30,559 bases of DNA, taken from positions 1 through 30,559 of the forward strand of contig JAFGBW010000091.1 in assembly GCA_016932965.1 (NCBI GenBank). Reading direction: 5' to 3'. The notes under the pieces were generated by a model. That model was given only the letters and a program-made list of their open reading frames with translations, did no database searches and had not been told where the DNA came from. Shown piece after piece: positions 24,034 to 30,559 of this stretch. Made by a program: the position numbers and the translations under genes. Positions within the stretch are counted from its first letter, which is position 1; each line of letters opens with the position of its first letter. This DNA comes from Candidatus Auribacterota bacterium. GTDB taxonomy: Bacteria > Auribacterota > JAFGBW01.

Positions 24034-24510
24034 ATGAAGAAGAACATCTTAATACCAATCACGATCATTCTAATAATATTATCTGGAAAAGCAGAAGCAG
24101 CAATTAAAGGTCCTGTTATCACTAAGGAAAATCAAAAGGAACTTGGATTTGATTTTTCAATAAATATTACTCCCTTAATCGGTCTTACTAAGGATAATAT
24201 AAAGATCTCAAACTCGGAGAACAAATGTTTTCAGATATTGATTGATATCCCAAAAAAGGGAAAGTTAAAACAGATTGAGTTTTTTACTCTTTCAGCTTTT
24301 GATGAAACTGCGAACAGGTTTTTATTTGCAATAAAATTTGATTTAATGAGCAAAGAAAAAAATAACGAGGAAGAATTTGTGCCCCATTTTTTATCCCGAC
24401 CGATCCTAATATCGGAGTCCATTTTAGAAATTTGTGATCTAATTATTACTATTAAAGAAGGAGCGAGTTGGACTTATTTTACAGTAAAATTAAATACTTA
24501 CATAACGTAA
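24034..24510 (+). CDS. Small secreted protein, cassette-borne
   Basis: A 158-residue secreted protein with a signal peptide ending near AEA (residue 22). The mature part is beta-rich, with alternating hydrophobic residues and no cysteine pair or catalytic motif I can name. AAGGGA lies about 11 bases before the ATG. It sits between attC sites 3 and 4 and shares the A+T-rich composition of the array. No family is recognised, and the role is unknown. It starts 67 bases after the core site, further than its neighbours, so the leader may hold its own promoter. Confidence 0.75.
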   Translation: MKKNILIPITIILIILSGKAEAAIKGPVITKENQKELGFDFSINITPLIGLTKDNIKISNSENKCFQILIDIPKKGKLKQIEFFTLSAFDETANRFLFAIKFDLMSKEKNNEEEFVPHFLSRPILISESILEICDLIITIKEGASWTYFTVKLNTYIT

Positions 24511-24532
24511 AGGAACAGGAAAAAAGGGGACG

Positions 24533-24646
24533 GTGTTGACTAATTAACTTATTCACAAACCAAAAAGGAAGGAATCCCCCCCTTGCTTTCACCCGGCGGG
24601 AGGTGGTGCAGCGTTTTTCCCTTTGCGGGGGAAGCTGATGTTAGGT
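24533..24646 (+). other. attC site 4 with conserved upstream block
   Basis: The conserved block GTTGACTAATTAACTTATTC begins near 24534 and runs into AAAAAGGAAGGAATCCC. The hairpin TTTCACCCGGCGGGAGG pairs with CCCTTTGCGGGGGAAGC. The core site GTTAGGT is at 24640-24646. Confidence 0.7.
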
Positions 24647-24654
24647 GTACATTT

Positions 24655-24969
24655 ATGGAAGTGATCGATTATGAAGATTATTGCTGGTATCTGTTAAAAC
24701 ATGACGGAAAATTATTTTTAGATGGAAACTATAATCATAGTGCTTTTGGTTATGATTTTATGATTCAGCTGAATGAAACCGAAGAACAGGTATTTAAAGA
24801 AAAGGGACGAGATTATATTCACGGTCTATATCATGAAATTCAATATTCCGCTCCGATTTTAAAAGACTCGAAATCAGAATTTAAAAACAGAAAAGTTCCC
24901 AAAGAATTTGCAGTCCTGGCCGGCAAAGCTTGTGAAGTATGGAATAAAAAACATGGAAAGCATGGTTAA
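24655..24969 (+). CDS. Small cassette-encoded protein
   Basis: A 104-residue soluble protein starting MEVIDYEDYCWYLLKHDG. It is rich in aromatic residues in the first half (FGYDFMIQLNETEE) with a helical, basic C-terminus. I recognise the general look of small integron-cassette proteins but no functional family. The frame is open back to 24583, but that part is attC. The ATG lies nine bases after the core site, and the core-site region TTAGGTG may double as the ribosome-binding site. It sits between attC sites 4 and 5. Function unknown. Confidence 0.75.
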   Translation: MEVIDYEDYCWYLLKHDGKLFLDGNYNHSAFGYDFMIQLNETEEQVFKEKGRDYIHGLYHEIQYSAPILKDSKSEFKNRKVPKEFAVLAGKACEVWNKKHGKHG

Positions 24970-24983
24970 AGAAAGAGGTTTGC

Positions 24984-25055
24984 ACCTAACAAAACATTCA
25001 GCCTGATTCTAAATTCGCTGCGCGAATGATAGAACGGCTTAATTTTACGTTAGCC
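24984..25055 (+). other. attC site 5 (canonical)
   Basis: The clearest attC. ACCTAAC (24984-24990) and GTTAGCC (25049-25055) form the ends. Inside, CAGCC pairs with GGCT, TTCTA with TAGAA, and TTCGC with GCGAA around loop TGC. TTCAGCC and GGCTTAATTTTACGTTAG resemble aadA-type attC sites. Confidence 0.88.
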
Positions 25056-25075
25056 TAATGATTTTTATTGATCGA

Positions 25076-25118
25076 TTGACATCCATTTTGATAGTATTAC
25101 TATAGTAATACCGGAGGT
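25076..25118 (+). promoter_or_regulatory. Toxin-antitoxin promoter with palindromic operator
   Basis: TTGACA (25076-25081) and TACTAT (25098-25103) are 16 bases apart. A perfect 18-base palindrome GTATTACTATAGTAATAC (25094-25111) covers the -10 box, and GGAGGT (25113-25118) serves the antitoxin gene. Binding of the antitoxin here for autorepression is the expected logic. Confidence 0.7.
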
Positions 25119-25123
25119 AATAT

Positions 25124-25366
25124 ATGTCAGTAGCAAAACTTGCAATATCATTAGATTCTAAAATGTTAAAAAAACTTGATAAACTGGTTGCGATTCATAT
25201 TTTTCCTAATCGCTCAAAAGCAATACAGGAAGCTTTGGAAGAAAAATTAATAAAGATTGATAAATCCCGTCTTGCTTTTGAATGTGCCAAATTAAATCCA
25301 ATAGAAGAAAAACAAATTGCTGATGAGGGCATCGATAATGAGGCAGAAGAATGGGAAAAATATTAA
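25124..25366 (+). CDS. mazE: MazE-like ribbon-helix-helix antitoxin
   Basis: An 80-residue antitoxin. Residues 1-48 form a ribbon-helix-helix DNA-binding domain (KLAISLDSKMLKKLDKLV, then NRSKAIQEALEEKL). The acidic C-terminal tail (EEKQIADEGIDNEAEEWEKY) should wrap and block the toxin. GGAGGT lies six bases before the ATG. The last codons overlap the toxin gene by 16 bases, the usual coupled arrangement. It should bind the palindrome at 25094-25111 to repress the operon. The pair forms one integron cassette, where such modules are thought to stabilise arrays against loss. Confidence 0.88.
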   Translation: MSVAKLAISLDSKMLKKLDKLVAIHIFPNRSKAIQEALEEKLIKIDKSRLAFECAKLNPIEEKQIADEGIDNEAEEWEKY

Positions 25367-25689
25367 GAGGGGATATTTACTGGGCTGATTTAAATCCTGT
25401 AAAAGGAAAAGAACAGGCAGGGCATCGTCCGGTTTTAATAATAAGTGAGGATGTCTTTAATGAACACTCAGGTACAGTAATAGCACTAGCCATCACTAGC
25501 CAACCTCAAAAAGCCGGATTTCCCCTTACATTTCATCTTGGAAAAAGAAATTTATTGAAGGAATCATGGATCAAAATCAGCCAAATCAGAACACTTTCCA
25601 TTGAACGGATTGGAAGTAAACTTGGGCATGTTTCTAACACTGAATTGATGCAGATAATTGACGGCCTTAAAGAAATCATTGGGGGCTGA
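25351..25689 (+). CDS. mazF: MazF/PemK-type mRNA endoribonuclease toxin
   Basis: A 112-residue toxin of the MazF/PemK family. The hallmarks are the N-terminal RGDIYWADLNPVKGKEQ with the conserved arginine and aspartate, GHRPVLIIS, a central strand with the catalytic-face threonine or serine (ALAITSQPQ), and the conserved QIRTLSIERIG. It cleaves mRNA at short sequences in the cytoplasm; the exact site cannot be predicted. Full length for the family. Its stop codon overlaps the first bases of the following attC (ICS-like GGCTGAC at 25684-25690). Confidence 0.92.
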   Translation: MGKILRGDIYWADLNPVKGKEQAGHRPVLIISEDVFNEHSGTVIALAITSQPQKAGFPLTFHLGKRNLLKESWIKISQIRTLSIERIGSKLGHVSNTELMQIIDGLKEIIGG

Positions 25690-25740
25690 CCAGATACTTC
25701 AGCCGACCGCTTACCGCGGCGGCTGAGTTCTATGTTAAGT
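25684..25740 (+). other. attC site 6, end of the mazEF cassette
   Basis: TCAGCCGACCGC pairs with GCGGCGGCTGA leaving one unpaired base, around TTACC. The site runs from GGCTGAC (25684-25690) to the core site GTTAAGT (25734-25740). It is the last attC of the array. Confidence 0.82.
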
Positions 25741-25780
25741 CTGTTTTTTAGTATATATTATTTAATATAGGAAAAAATAC

Positions 25781-25897
25781 ATGAAAAGAACTGGTATTAT
25801 AACATTGACCTTCATGATCTTCATGGTGAAACTATTTTCCTGGATTACCCGAACGAGTCGGGCAATGACTTCCCTTGCTCCGTGCTCTCCGTGGTAA
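25781..25897 (+). pseudogene. Truncated start of an exported protein
   Basis: A 38-codon frame opens 40 bases after the last core site with a signal-like start (MKRTGIITLTFMIF). It then runs into the nonad repeat (TGCTCCGTGCTCTCCGTGG), whose translation includes SLAPCS, and stops. It looks like a cassette gene cut off by the composite repeat. The match of its end to the shared LAP motif may be chance. Confidence 0.4.
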
Positions 25898-26095
25898 AAA
25901 AAATTCCATTCTTTTTTCCTAATTCAAACTTCAATTGATTTCCTCCTTACCCTGACCCGCGGGATGCATCCCCTCCTACAGGGGGAGAGGGGAAAGTTTG
26001 TGGTAAAAAAAAATGTTCCTTTCTCTCATTCTCAATTCTTAATTTTCAATTTCCTTTATTTCTCCTCCCCGTCTACCACGTTTTCATTTTTCAAT
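25870..26095 (-). repeat. Composite repeat, reversed left modules
   Basis: Minus-strand reading gives heptads (GAATTGA, GAATGAG) and CACGGAGAG nonads. Between them lies a plain stretch with a palindrome GGGATGCATCCC (25961-25972) and a C/G-rich hairpin (CCCCTCC with GGAGAGGGG). Stems A and B are absent. Confidence 0.65.
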
Positions 26096-26117
26096 TCAAG
26101 ACCATCCGTTTTAAAAA

Positions 26118-26147
26118 TAATCCACAAGTTATCCACATTGTGTAAAA
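26118..26147. other. Cluster of DnaA-box-like sites
   Basis: TTATCCACA (26129-26137) is a perfect DnaA box. TAATCCACA (26118-26126) and, on the minus strand, TTTTACACA (26147-26139) are close variants. Three in 30 bases beside A+T-rich DNA is notable, but no replication gene is in the window. Confidence 0.35.
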
Positions 26148-26158
26148 ATCGTTGGTTA

Positions 26159-26201
26159 CGAATTTGTAACACTGATATGTGGCATAACAGTTACAAATTC
26201 G
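26159..26201. repeat. Perfect 12-base inverted repeat
   Basis: CGAATTTGTAAC (26159-26170) and GTTACAAATTCG (26190-26201) are exact complements across 19 bases. A related TTTGTAAC lies near 26250. A protein-binding site is possible. Confidence 0.6.
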
Positions 26202-26280
26202 AACAGTAAATACATACTCATTTTTTTTCACATTTCAATCGGGATAAGTCTATTTGTAACAATCTTATTTGCAATAAGTT

Positions 26281-26314
26281 AATAATTATTTTTTTTAACA
26301 AAAAAATAATTATT
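26281..26314. repeat. Perfect A+T hairpin
   Basis: AATAATTATTTTTTT (26281-26295) pairs exactly with 26300-26314 across a 4-base loop, all A and T in the stem. It lies about 110 bases before the giant gene; role unknown. Confidence 0.6.
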
Positions 26315-26426
26315 TATTTTTGTAAGTGGTACCTGACTTGCAATACTCCTAACCTAATCTAAATACTATTTATATGAATAACTTAAGTAACATAAATAAA
26401 TTATAAAATCAATAAAGGAAAATTCT

Positions 26427-29400
26427 ATGAAAACTCAAGCCGACCCAGAGCAACGGATGACCGTTGGCGGCACCCCGGGTCTGTCCACCCCGAGGAAGCC
26501 GTTCAGATCCCAGTTTGGACCCTGGACAAAAACAGTTGCTATGATCACGACTTTCTCGATGGTTTGGCAATCGCTTGTCAGTGCTGCTGCTCTTGATAAC
26601 CTCTCTTGGAGTGCCGTAAGAGATTCAAGAGCAGAACGCAGAAGCGGATTTTTCAAGCCTTCAGAAATCAAAGACGAAAACATGAAGAAATCTGCCTGGA
26701 TCAACCAGAGGAACGCCCTGGCCAACAATCTGAACGCCTTCAACAGGAAGCAGGCGGAGATCAACCAGATACAGGCTGAACAGAGCAAGGACGTGGCCAA
26801 GATCATCAACGACGCCAAGAGGCTGCAGGAACAGACAACCAAGGAAATGCTCGATGCCGCTGAGGAGATCAAACATTACGCTGATCTGGGGTTCAAGGTC
26901 ATCAAGGCCAAGGCCAGGACCGTGACCCTGGCCAGCGGCGAGACCGTTGAGATCCAGAAAAAAACCTACATGCACGGCGGACAGGTGATCGGCGTTTACG
27001 GTGAAATCGTGGAAGGCAGGGACGGAAGCATTTCCATCCGGAATACTTACAACATGCAGTACGCCAACCACCAGCTGGACGCCCAGCCAACAAGTTATAC
27101 CTCCATCACCTATGACACCAATACCGGTATGATCACGGAATCCAAATGGTATGACGGCCAGTACTGGACCGAGGAGGATGAAAAAAATGATACGGCTGCC
27201 GGTTCCGACGTGGTTTCCGGTCACCGCGTTAAAAACAAGCTTTCCGGTTATACCGAAGAAGTCACCATGTGGTACCCGCCCTCTGACGGGTCCTATGACT
27301 CCTGGACCAAGGACATAAGCGATGTGATGTCCCTGGACAAACTGACCGAGAGTGTTTCCAGCGAGGACGAGCTCAAAAAGGCCATGGATTACTCCGGCAT
27401 GTTCCAGGAACAGGGTTACAGGGAAGGCACCACAAACAAGACCGAGCGCACCGAGATGCGGTATTACACGGAAGAGGACGAAAAAGAAAACGAATATCAT
27501 ATTGATGGCCAGATGGCCAGCTACCATGAGGTACGTTCTTCGATTGAAGGCAGATACAGTGACGCGCCTGCTCTGGTCACCACGGTTGACTGGTACGGCG
27601 CAAGCTATGAGTGGGCCTACAAGGACGAGGACGACAGAAATCTGGTTACGGGAGTGGATGAGTCCACGGAATACATTGCCGGATTCAGACGGACTGAGAG
27701 CGAGATAGAAAACCGCCAGTCCGTGTCTCTTTTGACTGGTTTCACGGAACATTCGACAGACAATCTGACTCACGATACCACGCGGACCTGGTCTTCGTTT
27801 ATCAAAAACGACGGCACGTGGAAAATGGACTGCGGTTACGATGAGTACGGACGGATACAGGAATACAAGGACACAACCGAGACTCCGGAAGGCATTTCGG
27901 ATTCGCACCGGTGGGATATTCAATTCTGGGGCTGGGATGATCTGGAAACGGTCACAGGCAGGGAAAACTGGAACTATGTGAAGAGATGGAACTACGGCCA
28001 GACTAAAAGCTATGAGGAGGCCACGGAATTTAACGGCGGATATTATGACGCAACGTCTGTGACGAGGAATGCCACTTATTACGACGGGTACGGGAGGCTG
28101 GACGGATACCAGGAAATCAACCGGAGCATCCCCGTGCAGTTCAGGGACCAGTCCATCACGTTCGACGTGGTGGAATACCGGGACGAGGGATGGGTGTCCA
28201 CGCTCATGAAGGAATATGTGCAGGTGAATTTCCTGGAAGGCAGAAGGACCGTCATCGAGCACAGAAATGATGAATGGGATGAATACGGCCAGATTCTCAT
28301 GTATGCGGAACGGACCACTGTCACGGGAGATTCGGATTTCGCCGGCGGAACCATGATCACGGAAGTGGTCAGGATCAACCACTACAAACAAGGGTCGTAT
28401 TTGCTGGACGGATTTGAGGAATACATCAGTGAGCGGGCTTACACGGAACAGGGGATGGCGAGTGGGACGCCGGAATATGCCACGTACACCTACCACGCCC
28501 GTTATAACATGGAGTACAACAAGTATAACCAGCTGATCGGCTACGATGATTTTTCAGTGGGACTTTTTGAAGACTACTGGTTCAAGATCACAGGCGGACC
28601 CAAGGGCAGTGTTTTTGATATTGATAAAGGCGCGTTCCCGTCGTTTTACGGGACATTCACCATGGGGATGTCCTTTGACGCGATTGCGTCGGTTCTGACC
28701 AATGAATTCGGGGAATGGGGGGTCGCGACGCTGGCGCATCGCTATGATATCGGCTATAACGGGATAAACCAGATGACGGATTACATCGAGGATTCGTGGA
28801 GGTTCGGCCAGGTGGAAGTGGAAGTGCCGGTTCTGGAAGACGGGCAGATCGTGATTGATCCGGTGACAGGAGAAGTGAAAACCACCAAGGCCATGCAGCA
28901 TCTGGATGTCCGCATGCATACGGTGTGGAAGAACGCCAAGTACGACGACAGGGGGAACGTCATTTCCTATGACCAGTGGACAGAATCATCCGCCATGCCG
29001 GGGATTGTCGAATACACGGAGTTCAGGAACGGGCTGTATGATAATTTCGGGAGACAGCTTGGATTTTTGGAAACCACCTATGTGACCGGGACGTATCTGG
29101 ACCAGGGCGTTGCGAAAAAGATCCAATCCGTCACATCACGCGAGAGGATCGCGGCCTATACCAAATACAACCATGCCGGTCAGATAGACAGCTACCGGGA
29201 AATCGTGACAGACCCCAACGGTGCGAAGTCGATTGTGTGGCAGACGGACACCCAGTACGATTTCAGGAACCGGATGGTGGCTTATGTTCAGGAAACAACG
29301 AAACCCGGCGGGAGTCACACCCGTGCAGAACTCACCGCACAGACCTATAATAAATTGAACCAGGTCCTGACCTATCATGAAGTGCTGTACAATTTTGACG

Positions 29401-30559
29401 AAGACGGGGACATGCGTTCCAGGACGATCACGGACCGTTTGAACACGCTGTATAATTCTTCAGGCCAGGCGGTGTATAACCTGGAAACATCCGAGACGTT
29501 CACGGGTTCGTCAGCCATAAGCGATAATGCCTATACCACGTACCGCGAAACCACGTCGCCCCTGGACTGGCTGACGGGTCTGTCAAACGTGGCTTATACC
29601 GAGGAACTCGACCATTATTATGTGAACGGAGTGGATCTGGGTCCGGTCATCGTTGATTATGAGATCCTGGAAAGAGACGGGGAAAACCACGTCCTGTATT
29701 ACAGAAAAAGGGTCTATGAAAACAACAACGGTGTGCGGGGAAATACGGTGAACGATGAGCTGGTCAATAATGCCGAGTTTGATCAGTACGGGAATCCGCT
29801 TCTTCAGAGGCGGATGGACACGCCGACTGGTTTTGACGCGCAGGGACTGGCGGATCTGGACTGGGCCAATGCGCCGGCGTTTGATCTGTCAGCGGAAGTG
29901 ACACGGACAGACGTTGTCTTGACGGAAGTGCATAAATCACTGGTGGCGGAACTGGAAAAACTGAACCGGATCCTGAAACCGGACCTGCAGGTGCAGACCC
30001 AAACCGGCATAGAGCTTTATTTCGTTGAAACCAGGGATGATAACGGACGGCCTCTTTTGATCAGAAAAGTCATCCAGAACACCGAGGGAAAAATTGTCGG
30101 CCAGGAAGCGTATCAGCTTGCGTATCTGGAAAACGGCCTGGTTGACAGGATCAGGAAAAGAATCGACAGCGTGGACACCAGGGAGAACATCGTGCAGGGC
30201 AATTTCCAGGATTTGGATGATGTGATGTCGACGGACCTGGGGCTGATGTTTAAAGATGAGCTGAGGCTGCTTTCAACCAATCCTCTTGAGAAGACCGTTG
30301 ATATTTCGTTCTTTACGGAAAACGGGGAGACAAAAAGAAGGATCCGCACCGTGACGCTGGATTTAGCCGGGGAAGTCACGGGATACAAAGATGAAATTCA
30401 GACTTTTGATCCTATTGCGGAGCGGTTCGTGATTTCGATGGAAAACGTATTCCGCAATCTTTTAAAGACGTCCGACGGGATCATTGTTTCAGGTGAGAAA
30501 GGGGTGAACCTCTATACGAACGGCGCGTTGTCCTTTGAGGGCGCATATGCCCAGACGAC
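26427..30559 (+). CDS. Giant YD-repeat-like surface protein, 5' part
   Basis: An uninterrupted frame of 1377 codons runs off the window, so the gene is partial. AAAGGA lies eight bases before the ATG. The N-terminus is an extended signal peptide: a polar region to about residue 36, then VAMITTFSMVWQSLVSAAA. A charged coiled-coil-like helix follows at about residues 85-150. From about residue 180, degenerate units of some 40-60 residues carry Y-[DN]-x-x-G-[RQ]-x-x-x-Y, for example YDEYGRIQEY, YDDRGNVISY and YDNFGRQLGF. This resembles YD/RHS-type repeats. It may be one of the giant genes known in Omnitrophota, probably a surface or secreted structure. The 611-codon antisense frame inside it is a shadow. 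Confidence 0.85.
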   Translation, partial: MKTQADPEQRMTVGGTPGLSTPRKPFRSQFGPWTKTVAMITTFSMVWQSLVSAAALDNLSWSAVRDSRAERRSGFFKPSEIKDENMKKSAWINQRNALANNLNAFNRKQAEINQIQAEQSKDVAKIINDAKRLQEQTTKEMLDAAEEIKHYADLGFKVIKAKARTVTLASGETVEIQKKTYMHGGQVIGVYGEIVEGRDGSISIRNTYNMQYANHQLDAQPTSYTSITYDTNTGMITESKWYDGQYWTEEDEKNDTAAGSDVVSGHRVKNKLSGYTEEVTMWYPPSDGSYDSWTKDISDVMSLDKLTESVSSEDELKKAMDYSGMFQEQGYREGTTNKTERTEMRYYTEEDEKENEYHIDGQMASYHEVRSSIEGRYSDAPALVTTVDWYGASYEWAYKDEDDRNLVTGVDESTEYIAGFRRTESEIENRQSVSLLTGFTEHSTDNLTHDTTRTWSSFIKNDGTWKMDCGYDEYGRIQEYKDTTETPEGISDSHRWDIQFWGWDDLETVTGRENWNYVKRWNYGQTKSYEEATEFNGGYYDATSVTRNATYYDGYGRLDGYQEINRSIPVQFRDQSITFDVVEYRDEGWVSTLMKEYVQVNFLEGRRTVIEHRNDEWDEYGQILMYAERTTVTGDSDFAGGTMITEVVRINHYKQGSYLLDGFEEYISERAYTEQGMASGTPEYATYTYHARYNMEYNKYNQLIGYDDFSVGLFEDYWFKITGGPKGSVFDIDKGAFPSFYGTFTMGMSFDAIASVLTNEFGEWGVATLAHRYDIGYNGINQMTDYIEDSWRFGQVEVEVPVLEDGQIVIDPVTGEVKTTKAMQHLDVRMHTVWKNAKYDDRGNVISYDQWTESSAMPGIVEYTEFRNGLYDNFGRQLGFLETTYVTGTYLDQGVAKKIQSVTSRERIAAYTKYNHAGQIDSYREIVTDPNGAKSIVWQTDTQYDFRNRMVAYVQETTKPGGSHTRAELTAQTYNKLNQVLTYHEVLYNFDEDGDMRSRTITDRLNTLYNSSGQAVYNLETSETFTGSSAISDNAYTTYRETTSPLDWLTGLSNVAYTEELDHYYVNGVDLGPVIVDYEILERDGENHVLYYRKRVYENNNGVRGNTVNDELVNNAEFDQYGNPLLQRRMDTPTGFDAQGLADLDWANAPAFDLSAEVTRTDVVLTEVHKSLVAELEKLNRILKPDLQVQTQTGIELYFVETRDDNGRPLLIRKVIQNTEGKIVGQEAYQLAYLENGLVDRIRKRIDSVDTRENIVQGNFQDLDDVMSTDLGLMFKDELRLLSTNPLEKTVDISFFTENGETKRRIRTVTLDLAGEVTGYKDEIQTFDPIAERFVISMENVFRNLLKTSDGIIVSGEKGVNLYTNGALSFEGAYAQT

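Noticed and set aside
25870-25900. Nonad repeats as a CRISPR-like array
   Set aside because: Units are 9 bases without spacers, and no cas gene is present.
26661-28496. 611-codon frame on the minus strand
   Set aside because: It lies wholly antisense to the continuous, repeat-bearing frame of the giant gene. Its product is low-complexity V/F/H/P-rich with no domain, as expected for the complement of a G/C-third-position gene.
1-30559. tRNA, rRNA or known riboswitch
   Set aside because: No cloverleaf with TTCGA-type arm, rRNA core or recognisable aptamer was seen on reading both strands. Absence by eye is not proof.

Overview
The window reads as part of a bacterial chromosome from an uncultivated, envelope-rich lineage. 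I favour an Omnitrophota (OP3)-like organism, by inference. The reasons are the 5' end of a probable giant repetitive surface-protein gene, many exported proteins of unknown family, and long non-coding spacers full of dispersed repeats. No rRNA, tRNA, CRISPR array or core phylogenetic marker is visible, so the assignment is tentative. || Layout. 94-2643 (minus): a three-gene membrane operon DUF2157 - DUF4401 - GDYXXXR. 2892-8167: an exported protein with kinase-fold residues, a DUF2007/zinc-ribbon protein, and a large exported HExxH protein. 8451-12538 (minus): a small membrane protein, an exported HExxH protein, an exported clan GH-A-like glycosidase and a zinc-ribbon membrane protein; several are separated by attC-like sites. 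12680-13559: a small lipoprotein and a nucleotidyltransferase with its small overlapping partner. 13914-19627: a PilZ protein, an exported methyltransferase-like protein, a phospholipase D-like protein and a radical SAM protein carrying a signal peptide. 20441-25740 (plus): an A+T-rich integron gene-cassette array whose attC sites separate a membrane protein, an exported zinc-ribbon/J-domain protein, two secreted proteins, a small soluble protein and a mazEF-type toxin-antitoxin pair. An IS110-family remnant interrupts one attC. No integrase gene lies in the window, so locally this looks like a cluster of attC sites lacking an integrase. 25741-26426: an A+T-rich spacer with inverted repeats. 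26427 to the window end: the start of a long YD-repeat-like surface protein, open at the 3' end. || Two patterns cut across the genes. First, five exported proteins share a short [L][A/S]P motif just after the signal peptide (LAPQS, LAPVS, LAPRF, LAPAS, LSPQS). They include folds normally cytosolic (radical SAM, methyltransferase-like, kinase-like). Second, most spacers carry one composite dispersed repeat. It has heptad and nonad micro-repeats, a GCGCGGAGAG hairpin, a GGGGAAAACC hairpin and a small third stem, in a fixed order. Copies up to 16.1 kb point one way and copies from 17.6 kb point the other. Several copies end directly on the right half of an attC-like site, tying the repeat family to the cassette system.
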